This document shows positions 26,907-35,221 of a stretch of 44,496 nt of DNA, piece by piece. The position numbers were made by a program, and so were the translations under genes. Origin of the DNA: a virus. Below the pieces are notes generated by a model that saw only the letters and a list, made by a program, of their open reading frames with translations, ran no database searches and was not told the DNA's origin. Numbering within the stretch: the stretch's first letter is position 1; each line of letters starts with the position of its first letter. Where the stretch lies: positions 1-44,496 of the IMG/VR virus record IMGVR_UViG_3300039308_000031; one strand, given 5' to 3'.

Positions 26907-28916
26907 ATGCCCGAACAAGAATTTAATCGTGAAAAAATCGTCGGCGCCCGGCACGAACGCTCAATCGCGCTCGACGTGCGCGCTCTCGAAGTCGACGAGG
27001 AAAACCGCACGGTCGAACTCGCTTTTTCTTCCAACGAGCCGATTTATCACTGGTTCGGTTATCTCAAACTCGATCACCAAAAATCGTCGATCCGTATGAA
27101 ACGGCTGGAGTCCGCCGGAGCGCTGCTCTGGGCGCACGATTCGCGCCAGCAGATCGGCTGCGTCGAATCCGTCAGTTTGGACGAAAAGGGCGGCGTTTGC
27201 CGCGCGGTCGTCAAGTTTTCCGATTCCGCGCAGGGCGACGAGAATTTCCGCGACGTGAAAAACGGCATCAAGCGATCCGTTTCTTTCGGTTTCCTGATCT
27301 ACGATCTCGAACCGGAAGTCGGCAGCGACGGCAATTACGCGAAGGCGGACGACGGCGAAATGATCTACGTTTCGCGCGATTGGGAGCCGTTCGAGATCTC
27401 GCTCGTTTCGATCCCGGCGGACATTACGGTCGGCGTCGGCAGAAACCTCGATTTAGAAAAGCCCGAAGAACCTAAAGATTTTAATAAACAGGCGCTCGGC
27501 GAACAGCGCGGCGCAGATTCTACAAAAACAACGGAGAATGAAATGGGAAAAGAAAATGAAAACCAGACCGGTCAACCGCCGGTCGAAAACGAACAAACGA
27601 GATCGGCGGAACCCGCCGCGCCGGCTGTTCAAAACCCAATGATCACGCGCGCCACCGAGTTTGCCGTTTTCGGCAGAGTGTTCGGCGAAGAAGAGCTCGC
27701 CCGCGACTTGGCGCTCGACCCGACCAAAACGCTCGACGACGTTCGCGCGGCGATCAAGGAAAAGCGCGAGAAAAATCAGGCGCCGATCCAGACCGATGCG
27801 CCCGAAAACATCGCGCAGCGCAGCGGTCAGCAGATCATCGAGCCGGCGCACGTCGCGCTGCGCAGCGGTCCGCTCAAAGCCTTCAAAGGCCAGGACGCGC
27901 AGAAAAACGCGCTGCGCGCCGGGCACTTCCTCCGCGCGAAGCTTTACGGCGACGAAGAGTCGGTAAAGTTCTGCCGCGAAAACGGCATTTCGCTGTCGCG
28001 CACGCATTCCGGCAGCAACAACGCGAAGGGCGGAATCTTCGTTATCCCGGAAGTCGAAAACGCGATCATCGATCTACGCATTCAATACGGAGTTTTTCGG
28101 GCCAACACGCTGACGGTCCCGATGGGATCGGACACGAAGAATATTCACCGCCGCAAGGGCGGTCTGACGGCGTATCCTTCCGGCGCCGGGCAGTCGGTCA
28201 ACTTCTCCGACACGGATTGGGACGAAATCGAGCTCGTCGCGCGGAAATGGAAAGTTTTGACGAAGCTCGAAGACGAGCTCGAAGAAGATTCGGTCATCAA
28301 TTTCGCGGACATGCTCGTTTCGGAAATCGCTTACGCGTTCACTTACTCGGAAGACAACGCCGGATTCAACGGCGACGGCACTTCGACCTATCACGGAATC
28401 GTCGGCGTCATTCCGAAATTGACCGCGGCGACCGCCGGACTCAAAACGGCTTCGGGAAATGCCTGGTCGGAAATCACCCGTCAGGATCTGCTCGGCGTCG
28501 TCGGCCTGCTTCCGCAGTTCGCGCGCAAGAGCGGCAATATCAAGTGGTACTGCTCGCATGAATTTTGGGCGAACGTGCTGCAGAGCATCGCGACCGCGGC
28601 GGGCGGCGTCACGCACGCCGAGATCGAAGGCGAACTGAAGGAAATGTTCTTCGGCAAGCCGGTCGAGATCGTCGAAGTCATGCCGCACACCGAAGCGAAT
28701 TCGCAGATCCCGCTGCTGTACGGAAACCTCGCGATGGCTTCGACCATGGGCGACCGTCGCGGCGTCACGATCAAGATGTCCGATTCGAACGACACCGATT
28801 TCGAAAAAGATCTCCAGACCCTGAAGGGCACGGAGCGCTTCGACATCAACGTGCACGACGTCGGCGACGCTTCGGCAGCCGGTCCGATCGTCGGGCTCAT
28901 CACCGCCAGCAGCTAA
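26907..28916 (+). CDS. Prohead protease fused to HK97-type major capsid protein
   Basis: The 669-residue protein holds two domains. Residues 10-180 are an HK97-type prohead protease with LLWAHD (catalytic His77), SVSFGF (Ser124 or Ser126) and EISLVSIPAD. Residues 185-300 are a charged scaffold-like linker (delta-domain position). Residues 360-669 are the capsid fold, with VIPEVENAIIDL and the later WYCSHEFWANVLQ and FEKDLQTLKG segments. The protease would cut itself and the linker away during maturation. The combination with a lambda-type terminase and portal shows mixing of head lineages. It is read from its own phage-specific promoter. Confidence 0.92.
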   Translation: MPEQEFNREKIVGARHERSIALDVRALEVDEENRTVELAFSSNEPIYHWFGYLKLDHQKSSIRMKRLESAGALLWAHDSRQQIGCVESVSLDEKGGVCRAVVKFSDSAQGDENFRDVKNGIKRSVSFGFLIYDLEPEVGSDGNYAKADDGEMIYVSRDWEPFEISLVSIPADITVGVGRNLDLEKPEEPKDFNKQALGEQRGADSTKTTENEMGKENENQTGQPPVENEQTRSAEPAAPAVQNPMITRATEFAVFGRVFGEEELARDLALDPTKTLDDVRAAIKEKREKNQAPIQTDAPENIAQRSGQQIIEPAHVALRSGPLKAFKGQDAQKNALRAGHFLRAKLYGDEESVKFCRENGISLSRTHSGSNNAKGGIFVIPEVENAIIDLRIQYGVFRANTLTVPMGSDTKNIHRRKGGLTAYPSGAGQSVNFSDTDWDEIELVARKWKVLTKLEDELEEDSVINFADMLVSEIAYAFTYSEDNAGFNGDGTSTYHGIVGVIPKLTAATAGLKTASGNAWSEITRQDLLGVVGLLPQFARKSGNIKWYCSHEFWANVLQSIATAAGGVTHAEIEGELKEMFFGKPVEIVEVMPHTEANSQIPLLYGNLAMASTMGDRRGVTIKMSDSNDTDFEKDLQTLKGTERFDINVHDVGDASAAGPIVGLITASS

Positions 28917-28947
28917 GCGGCGCTTCGAGCAACTCTCGTTAAGGAAT

Positions 28948-28972
28948 AGGGATGACGTTTCATCCCTTTTTA
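28948..28972 (+). terminator. Intrinsic terminator after the capsid gene
   Basis: AGGGATGA (28948-28955), loop CGTT, TCATCCCT (28960-28967), then a T run. It lowers expression of the following genes relative to the capsid gene. Confidence 0.9.
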
Positions 28973-29001
28973 TAAAAGTTTTTATTTTTGAGGAAAAGAA
29001 A

Positions 29002-29436
29002 ATGAACAATTTGCAGAATTTAAAGTTCGTCAACGTCACGCCGCCGGCGGCGATCGTCGACAACGCGGCCGTGACGACCGGCGCGGTCGACGTGAAGGGC
29101 TGGTCGAAAGCTTGTTTCGTTGTGCAGCTCGGCGCGCTCGACATCGCGATCACGGCGATGAAGCTGCGCGAATCCGACGACAATTCATCGTATTCGGACA
29201 TATCCGGCGCGGACTTTTCGGTTTCGCCTCTGACCCTGCCCAGCGCGACCGACGACAACAAGCTTTTCGCGATCTTCGTCGACCTGCGCGGACGCAAGCG
29301 CTATCTCGATCTTTCGCTGACCTGCGGCGACGGCGCCGCCGGAACTTTCGTTTCCGTGATGGCGATTCTCGACGGCGGCGCGGAACATCCGAACACGGCG
29401 ACGGAACGCGGACTTTCGCAGCAGGCGATCGTTTAA
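29002..29436 (+). CDS. Probable head decoration or structural protein
   Basis: The 144-residue protein is beta-rich with little charge clustering, beginning MNNLQNLKFVNVTPPAAIVD and with the strand pair KACFVVQLGALDI. It directly follows the capsid terminator and has a strong ribosome site (GAGGAAA before the ATG). Decoration and minor head proteins are usually encoded here. No firm family match can be given. Confidence 0.65.
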   Translation: MNNLQNLKFVNVTPPAAIVDNAAVTTGAVDVKGWSKACFVVQLGALDIAITAMKLRESDDNSSYSDISGADFSVSPLTLPSATDDNKLFAIFVDLRGRKRYLDLSLTCGDGAAGTFVSVMAILDGGAEHPNTATERGLSQQAIV

Positions 29437-29466
29437 TCGAAACGTCCTTAAAGCATTATCAAATCG

Positions 29467-29682
29467 ATGTCGCAAACGAAAAAGGTCAGAATGAAAGTCG
29501 CGCGAGGCAATCCGGCAGGCGGAATCATCCGCGCCGGCGCCGTCGTGGTGCTGCATGAATTCTGGGCTGATAAATTCATTGCCGACGGAACGGCGGAAGA
29601 AGTTCGGGAAACCGATTCCGCCGATCCGGAAGCAAAACAGGAAAAGAAAAATGGCGAAAAAAACCGAAAAAGTAAAAGTTAA
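29467..29682 (+). CDS. Small basic hypothetical protein, head region
   Basis: A 71-residue protein with an N-terminal beta domain (KVRMKVARGNPAGGIIRAGA and VVLHEFWADKFI) and a charged tail of Glu/Lys. It overlaps the next gene by 32 bases in another frame. Pairs of short beta-strand proteins of this kind are seen between capsid and connector genes of siphoviruses. Role unknown. Confidence 0.6.
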   Translation: MSQTKKVRMKVARGNPAGGIIRAGAVVVLHEFWADKFIADGTAEEVRETDSADPEAKQEKKNGEKNRKSKS

Positions 29683-29815
29683 GCTCGCCGCGGCGTGCTA
29701 CGTCGGCGGCAAGCTGCGCGCGGAAGGCGACGTGGTCGAGGTGAAAAAAGAGATCGCGAAGGAATTCGGCGAGATCGTCAAGGAACCGAAATCGGACGCG
29801 CCGAAAGATAAGTAA
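29651..29815 (+). CDS. Small hypothetical protein, head region
   Basis: The 54-residue product (start MAKKTEKVKVKL) repeats the theme of its neighbour: a short beta domain with CYVGGKLRAEGDVVEV and a charged end. The two may be a duplicated pair. The start overlaps the upstream gene by 32 bases; the next gene begins directly after its stop. Confidence 0.6.
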   Translation: MAKKTEKVKVKLAAACYVGGKLRAEGDVVEVKKEIAKEFGEIVKEPKSDAPKDK

Positions 29816-30109
29816 ATGGCGTTCACCGAAGACCTCGACGACTTCTTCGACACCGGCGATTTCGCGGTCGACTGCCTGATCAACACCGCGACGCCGCGGA
29901 CGATCGGCGTCATTTTTTCGACTCCGACCGAAGCCGTTTCGGTGTACGAACAATCGGTCGAGGCTTCGGCGCCGTTTCTGATCTGCAAGACGTCCGACGT
30001 CGCGGGCGTTTTCCGCAATCACACGGCGACGATCGACGGCACGGTCTACGAAATCGCCCGCATCTCCGACGACGGAAACGGCACGAGCCGGATTTATTTG
30101 AAAACGTAA
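29816..30109 (+). CDS. Head-tail joining protein, gpFII-like
   Basis: The 97-residue beta-rich protein (residues 8-20 DDFFDTGDFAVDC, then IGVIFSTPTE and ATIDGTVYEIARI) matches the pattern of lambda gpFII and related head-tail connectors, which bind below the portal plug and receive the tail. It lies where FII lies, after the capsid genes and before the tail terminator. ATG follows the previous stop without a gap. Confidence 0.72.
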   Translation: MAFTEDLDDFFDTGDFAVDCLINTATPRTIGVIFSTPTEAVSVYEQSVEASAPFLICKTSDVAGVFRNHTATIDGTVYEIARISDDGNGTSRIYLKT

Positions 30110-30601
30110 ATGCCCGAAACGAAACGCGAAAAATTGATAAACGCTTCCGTTGCCAGAATGCGGACCATTTTGACGACGAACACCTATCAGACCGCTTCCG
30201 GCGAAACCCGAAATTTCGAAACCGATCTCGGAGCGAACGTCGGCGATTGGGAAGTTAACTGGCAGGGGAACGAGCTGCCGGCGTTGAGCGTCTGCGACAC
30301 GGTCGCAGACCTCGATTTCGTAAACGGCAGCGTCGACGCGCCCAGTCAAAAACACGTCCTGCCGGTGCTTTATAGGATTTTTACGAAGGCCGACGCACGG
30401 GCGGCCAAGATTCGGAAAATGCTCGGCGACGTCGTCGCGGCGATCGGAATCGATCCGTACTGGACCGTCGAGGGCAAAAAATTGGCGCTGTTTACACGCA
30501 TCACTAAAGCCGGGCTGATCGTTCCCGCAGAAAATTTCGAGATCGCGGGCGGCGCGGTCGAAGCCGAGATCGTTTATCTCGTCAACAGTTTTGAATTTTA
30601 A
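30110..30601 (+). CDS. Probable tail terminator protein, gpU-like
   Basis: The 163-residue protein starts with a helix (KLINASVARMRTILTT), then LPALSVCDTV and a strand with VLPVLYRIFTK, and a C-terminal strand VEAEIVYLVNSFEF. Helix, strand order and place between the gpFII-like gene and the tail tube fit a tail terminator, which stops tube growth and joins the head. Identity is by position and pattern. It begins directly after the upstream stop. Confidence 0.7.
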   Translation: MPETKREKLINASVARMRTILTTNTYQTASGETRNFETDLGANVGDWEVNWQGNELPALSVCDTVADLDFVNGSVDAPSQKHVLPVLYRIFTKADARAAKIRKMLGDVVAAIGIDPYWTVEGKKLALFTRITKAGLIVPAENFEIAGGAVEAEIVYLVNSFEF

Positions 30602-30626
30602 GTAATAATTTCAGGAGAAAAGACAC

Positions 30627-31388
30627 ATGTATTTTTACGGAAGAGGCGAATTTTTTCTGGGCGAGATCGACGCCGACGGCAACCTTCTCGCGGGCGAAAG
30701 CTTTCACTGCCCCGAATTTGAAATCGAAGTCGAGCAGGAACGGCTGCAGCACGAAAACACGTCGAACGCCGTCGCCGCGCTCGACCTCGACATCGTCATC
30801 AAACACATGCCGAAGTGCCGATTCGTGATCGACACGTTCAGCGAATCGATCCTCGCCAATGCGCTCTCCGGCGAAGCGAGCGTCGTCGAAACCGGAAATT
30901 CGTTTTCCGCCAAGGCCTTTCCGAACCCGGTCGTAGTCGGCAAAACCTACCCGGTGCCGGGCGGCTATTCGAACCTCGAAAGTTTTACGATGACGGATTC
31001 GGCCGGAACGCCGGCGACACCGACGGCCGGCACGCATTACTCGGTCGATTTGCCGAAAGGGCTGGTCAAGTTTTTGAATCTCGGCTCTTTCACGCAGCCG
31101 TTCAAAGCAGCCGGCGCCGAGGTCGACGGCTACAAAGCCATTTCGATCGCGACGATCGGCACCGTGTTGCGCTTCGGCCGCTTCGCCGGCATCAACCTGG
31201 CCGACGAGGAGAATCAGACGCCGTTCACAGCGACGCTTTACAAGATGTCGATCAATTCGAACAAGATCGCCTTGAAATCGACCGGCAGCGAGGTAAATTC
31301 CTACGAATTCAACCCCAGCCTGCTGATCGATCCGAACGCGCCGTTCGCAGGCGCGTTGGGACAATTCGGTCATTTAATGGTCGGTTAA
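30627..31388 (+). CDS. Major tail tube protein
   Basis: The 253-residue beta-rich protein follows the tail terminator and precedes the tail assembly chaperone, the place of the tube protein in lambda-like phages. It has a good ribosome site (AGGAG before the ATG), in line with high expression, and is followed by an intrinsic terminator. The segments FEIEVEQERLQHENTS and the long ending with IALKSTGSEVNSYEF are typical of tube proteins that build hexameric rings. Confidence 0.8.
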   Translation: MYFYGRGEFFLGEIDADGNLLAGESFHCPEFEIEVEQERLQHENTSNAVAALDLDIVIKHMPKCRFVIDTFSESILANALSGEASVVETGNSFSAKAFPNPVVVGKTYPVPGGYSNLESFTMTDSAGTPATPTAGTHYSVDLPKGLVKFLNLGSFTQPFKAAGAEVDGYKAISIATIGTVLRFGRFAGINLADEENQTPFTATLYKMSINSNKIALKSTGSEVNSYEFNPSLLIDPNAPFAGALGQFGHLMVG

Positions 31389-31414
31389 TTATTTCTGCCC
31401 GAGAAAACCTGGAC

Positions 31415-31447
31415 GGGCGGCTTAATCTCCTTTGCCGCCCATTTTTT
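31415..31447 (+). terminator. Intrinsic terminator after the tail tube gene
   Basis: GGGCGGC (31415-31421) pairs with GCCGCCC (31434-31440), followed by ATTTTTT. It separates the highly expressed tube gene from the chaperone genes. Confidence 0.88.
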
Positions 31448-31461
31448 AAGTTTTTATTTTT

Positions 31462-31845
31462 ATGATCACCGTAAACCCTAAAAAACGAATCGTTCGGGAA
31501 ACGACCGCGCCTTATAAATTCGTCAACGATGCGGGCGAAATCGAAACCGCCCAAATCCGCGTGCGTTATTTTTCGTCCACGACCAAGGAACTGAAAGAAA
31601 GATTCGAGGAAGAAAAAGCGAAATTCAAAGCCGCGCAGGCGAATCAGGAACCGTATTTCGCCTGGCACACCGAAAGCCTGGTGCGACGCCTCGAATCGCT
31701 TCCCGATCTGATCGACGGAAGCACCGGCAAACCCTTTCCGATCACGCTCGATTTTCTGGAATCGCTCGAGTCGATGAACGTGACCGCGATCGTCGACGCG
31801 ATCAAGGAAGATGAAAACCCAAAGTCGGAAAGCGGCGACGCCTGA
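31462..31845 (+). CDS. Tail assembly chaperone, short (gpG-like) form
   Basis: The 127-residue protein lies between the tube and tape-measure genes, the fixed position of the tail assembly chaperone. It has a basic N-terminus, a beta part (FVNDAGEIETAQIRVRYFSS), a helix (LKERFEEEKAKFKAAQ) and a helical end. The last codons carry two overlapping slippery heptamers, A-AAC-CCA (31815-31821) and C-CCA-AAG (31818-31824), both in register for a -1 shift. A -1 frame of 65 codons continues past the stop. The start follows a T-rich leader (TTTTTATG). Confidence 0.85.
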   Translation: MITVNPKKRIVRETTAPYKFVNDAGEIETAQIRVRYFSSTTKELKERFEEEKAKFKAAQANQEPYFAWHTESLVRRLESLPDLIDGSTGKPFPITLDFLESLESMNVTAIVDAIKEDENPKSESGDA

Positions 31846-32021
31846 TCGCCCGCTGGTTCGCGAACAAGGAAGGCGGGCAGGCGCCGCCGGGCGCCCAGAT
31901 CATTCAAATGGCGCTCAAATTCCATAAGCTGCCGGAGGAGATCGAACAGATGGACTCTTATTGGTTCAACCGGCTGCAGATCTGGATGGAAGGCGAAGCA
32001 GAGGGCGAAAAGTTGAAGTGA
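31824..32021 (+). CDS. Frameshift extension of the tail assembly chaperone (gpT-like part)
   Basis: This frame is -1 relative to the short chaperone, has no start of its own, and runs from the slippery site to the TGA at 32019-32021. It encodes LIARWFANKEGG, then QIIQMALKFHKLPEEIEQMDSYWFNRLQIWMEG, a helical segment like the T part of lambda gpGT, which binds the tape measure while G binds the tube protein. The long form would be about 190 residues, made by a minority of ribosomes. Confidence 0.82.
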   Translation, partial: VGKRRRLIARWFANKEGGQAPPGAQIIQMALKFHKLPEEIEQMDSYWFNRLQIWMEGEAEGEKLK

Positions 32022-32051
32022 AGCGCGAGCCTTTCGGTTACGCGCTTTTTT
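32021..32051 (+). terminator. Hairpin terminator before the tape measure gene
   Basis: AAGCGCG (32021-32027) pairs with CGCGCTT (32041-32047), followed by TTTTAT. It overlaps the stop codon of the frameshift product. Confidence 0.75.
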
Positions 32052-32060
32052 ATTAAAACG

Positions 32061-35000
32061 ATGGCAGCGAATTATAAAATCGGAGTTTCGATCGACGCCC
32101 GCGGCGCCGGCAAAACGACGGCGGACGTCGAAAAGGTCGACCGCGCGTTGAACCGCGCCGGCAAATCCGCATCCGCGTTTTTAACGTCGTTCGGCGGAAA
32201 CCTCGCCGGCAATCTTGTTTCTTCGACCATCGAAAACGCCATTTCGGGCATTACTTCGCTCGCGATCGAGGGCGGCAAAGCCGTGTTCGATTATTCGGCG
32301 CGCATGGAGCAGACGAAGATCGGGTTCGAAACGCTGATGGGCGGCGCGGAAGCCGCCAATAAACACCTCGCCGAGCTTAAAAAATTCGCCGTCGAAACGC
32401 CGTTCGACTTCGAGACCCTGACCGCCGCGTCGCGCCGCCTGCAGAACGTCGGGCTCGAAGCCGGCAAGATCGTTCCGTTGATGCGCGACATCGGCAACGC
32501 CGCGGCGGCGGCCGGCGCGTCGAGCGAAGAACTCGATCAGATCACGCTCGCGTTCAGTCAAATAATCGCGAAAGGCAAGGTGTCCGCCGAGGAAGTCAAC
32601 CAATTGGCCGAGCGCGGCGTGCCGGTCTGGGAAATGCTGTCGAAGACGCTCGGCAAATCGAAAGCGGAGATCATCAAATTGTCGGAAGCCGGAAAGATTT
32701 CTTCCGAGATTTTCCTGAAAGTCTTTCAGAACTTTTCCCAGGCGAAATTCGGAGACGCGATGGTCCGGCAGTCGCAGACGTTTTTGGGGGCGTGGTCGTC
32801 GATCAAGGACATGGCGATCCAGACCGCCGAGGAACTGTTCAAACCGATCTACGACGAAACGTCTCGCTTCGCCGCCAAGTTTTCGAACAGCCTGCAGGCG
32901 CAGCTGCCCGAAGCGAAAAGCGCGGGCGAAAAATTCGGCTTCGCTTTGGGCGAAGCGATCGGCGACGGCTACCGGCGCTCGCAGACGAATTGGGGGGAAG
33001 TGGCAGGACAGACCGCGCTGCGCGCTTTCCGCTTTTCCCTGGCGGCGGGAACTTCCGGCATCATCCCCGCGCTCGGCAACGAAATAACCGGCGGTTTCGG
33101 CAACGATTTCGGCAAAGGGTTCGGCGAAGGTTTTTTGAAAGGCGCAAAAGTGCCGGCGGCTTCGATCGCCGATCTGCGCAAAATCGACGACTCGGTCGGC
33201 AAGATCTCCGACAAGGTTTTGAAGATGCCGGATCTCGCCGCGAGACTCAACGCCGACGACGCGGAAAAAAAGGCGAAGGCGCTGCGCGACACGATCACCG
33301 ACCTGACGGGCCGGCTCGCCTTCTTCGGGCAGGAATCGGAAGTCGCGGCCGTCAAGCAGAAACTCATCAATCAGGGCGTTTACGATTTCGATTCCGCGCT
33401 GGCGAAAAACGCCGTCTCGCTCGCCGCGCAGCTCGACCGTTTGAAAGCCGCTAAAAAGGCGCAGGACGAATACAACGAGAAAATAAAAGACTGGCGCTCG
33501 CAATTGGCTTCGTTCGTGGACAACGCGTTCGAAGACATGTTCCCGCCGCAGAGCGAGCTCGACCGCTTCAACCGCTGGGTCACGAAAACCAAGGCGGACA
33601 TGGGCGACCTGAAAAAGGAGGTCGCCTCGACGCGTGATTATCTGCAGGGCGCGCTGCGCTTCCGGCAGCTGCTCGAATCGCAGGAACGTGAAACGAATTT
33701 AAGAAAATCGATCGTCGATCTTACTAAACAAATCGGCGATTCGAGCCTCCAGTTCACGCCGCTCGAATCGGCGCTGTTCGACGTCGCGAAAGCCGCGAAC
33801 CTGGTAGAAACGAGCTTCGTCGCGCTAGACAAGATTGGAACGACCAGGACAAGCTTCGACATCACGGACCGAGTATTGACGGGAAACGTGACCGAGTTTT
33901 TGACTAAATACAAAACCGCCGCGGAGGAATATTCCGCGGCGGCGCAGAAACTCAACGAGCAGTACAGCACTGGAAGTTACGAGGTCGGCAAGTGGCAGGA
34001 GACGATCGGGGAAGCGCTCTCCACGCTCGAAAGCAAGCACGCGGAAAGGATGGGCTCCATTATCAAGAGCCTGAAAGATTATTTAGCTACGCTCCAAACG
34101 GTTAATAAAGAAGGCAAAATCGTTCCGCTCTTCGCCGCCGAATACGAGATAGAGGCGTTTATTTCGCAAATCATCAACCTCGACGCGGCTGTAAATAAAG
34201 CTTCCCTGAAAAAAGGGCTCGACGAGCTCGACGAGGTTTTCGCCGATCTCGGGCTCAACATCGCCGGCTTCGGGGCGAAGACCGAGCTCGAAAAATTCGA
34301 TGCGTGGCTCTCAGACGCTAATGTCACGAAAGCGATTGAGCAGCGCGCGAAAGCGATCGGCATGCAGGCGGACGCCCTGAAAGAACTCCTGCGTCAGCAG
34401 AAAGAGGCGCAGCTCGCCGGCGCGACGCGTCCGCGCGTCGTCGGCAAGCCGCCGGAAGACGAAAATCCGTTCGCGACCGGCATCTTCGGCGAGATCGGCG
34501 TCAATAAAATCCAGACCGAAGCGGAGATGATCGAGGACGTTTACAAGCGGCTCGGTTCGACGGTCGGGCAGACGATCAACGATCTGGCGGGCGCGATGGG
34601 ATCGCTGGTCGAAAATTGGGTTTTATACGGAAACACGTCGGACATGAGCGCGCGCAAGGCGATCGCGTCGGCGCTGGCGATGGCGGCCTCCCAGAGCGCG
34701 GTCTCCGCGATCATGGAAACGGCCTACGGCATCGCGGCGCTGACGCCGTGGGGCGCGGCGATCTACGGACCGGCGCCGCTGCACTTCAAATCCGCGGCTT
34801 TGTTCGCGGCGGTCGCGGCGACGACCGGGCTCGCCGGACGCGCGGTCGCGGGCGACAGCTTCAGCCGGGGAAGCGGCGGCGCGGGATCGTCGAACGCCGG
34901 CCAGCCGGATTACCAGCCGGTCGGATCGGCGAACGTGCGAGAGTCGAACCGTAATTTTACGGGTAATTCGAATAATGAATACACCGCGGTTTTCAAAGGG

Positions 35001-35174
35001 CTGCGCGACGAGATCAGCGCGTGGCGCGAAAAGATCGGCTCGATGAAGGCGGGCGAAGTGCTGACGGTCGCCGCGAAGGAAAAACCCGGATTCATCGGGC
35101 AGCAGACCGTCAATGATTTCAATTCGAACGGTTCGCTCAAAACGAAGGCGCTCAGATCGCTCGGCACGACCTAA
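32061..35174 (+). CDS. Tape measure protein
   Basis: The 1037-residue protein sets tail length and sits in the tube lumen. Residues 75-240 form the tape-measure domain (MEQTKIGFETLMGG, KKFAVETPFDFETL, EVNQLAERGVPVWEML). Residues 300-800 are long helices with heptad character; residues 890-950 are Ala/Gly-rich and hydrophobic, as in lambda gpH-like ends that reach the cell membrane. By the usual 1.5 angstrom per residue, the tail would be about 150 nm. The next phage-specific promoter begins at its stop codon. Confidence 0.93.
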   Translation: MAANYKIGVSIDARGAGKTTADVEKVDRALNRAGKSASAFLTSFGGNLAGNLVSSTIENAISGITSLAIEGGKAVFDYSARMEQTKIGFETLMGGAEAANKHLAELKKFAVETPFDFETLTAASRRLQNVGLEAGKIVPLMRDIGNAAAAAGASSEELDQITLAFSQIIAKGKVSAEEVNQLAERGVPVWEMLSKTLGKSKAEIIKLSEAGKISSEIFLKVFQNFSQAKFGDAMVRQSQTFLGAWSSIKDMAIQTAEELFKPIYDETSRFAAKFSNSLQAQLPEAKSAGEKFGFALGEAIGDGYRRSQTNWGEVAGQTALRAFRFSLAAGTSGIIPALGNEITGGFGNDFGKGFGEGFLKGAKVPAASIADLRKIDDSVGKISDKVLKMPDLAARLNADDAEKKAKALRDTITDLTGRLAFFGQESEVAAVKQKLINQGVYDFDSALAKNAVSLAAQLDRLKAAKKAQDEYNEKIKDWRSQLASFVDNAFEDMFPPQSELDRFNRWVTKTKADMGDLKKEVASTRDYLQGALRFRQLLESQERETNLRKSIVDLTKQIGDSSLQFTPLESALFDVAKAANLVETSFVALDKIGTTRTSFDITDRVLTGNVTEFLTKYKTAAEEYSAAAQKLNEQYSTGSYEVGKWQETIGEALSTLESKHAERMGSIIKSLKDYLATLQTVNKEGKIVPLFAAEYEIEAFISQIINLDAAVNKASLKKGLDELDEVFADLGLNIAGFGAKTELEKFDAWLSDANVTKAIEQRAKAIGMQADALKELLRQQKEAQLAGATRPRVVGKPPEDENPFATGIFGEIGVNKIQTEAEMIEDVYKRLGSTVGQTINDLAGAMGSLVENWVLYGNTSDMSARKAIASALAMAASQSAVSAIMETAYGIAALTPWGAAIYGPAPLHFKSAALFAAVAATTGLAGRAVAGDSFSRGSGGAGSSNAGQPDYQPVGSANVRESNRNFTGNSNNEYTAVFKGLRDEISAWREKIGSMKAGEVLTVAAKEKPGFIGQQTVNDFNSNGSLKTKALRSLGTT

Positions 35175-35214
35175 TTGACCCTCGAAAAAATAAATTTTTA
35201 TGAGTTGATATTTT
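35175..35214 (+). promoter_or_regulatory. Phage-specific promoter copy 5, ahead of the tail-tip genes
   Basis: TTGACCCTCGAAAAAATAA (35175-35193) followed by TATTTT (35209-35214), 28 bases after TTGACC. It fills the 47-base gap after the tape measure. The ATG of the next gene is 7 bases after the hexamer, so the transcript would be nearly leaderless. Confidence 0.78.
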
Positions 35215-35221
35215 AATTGAG

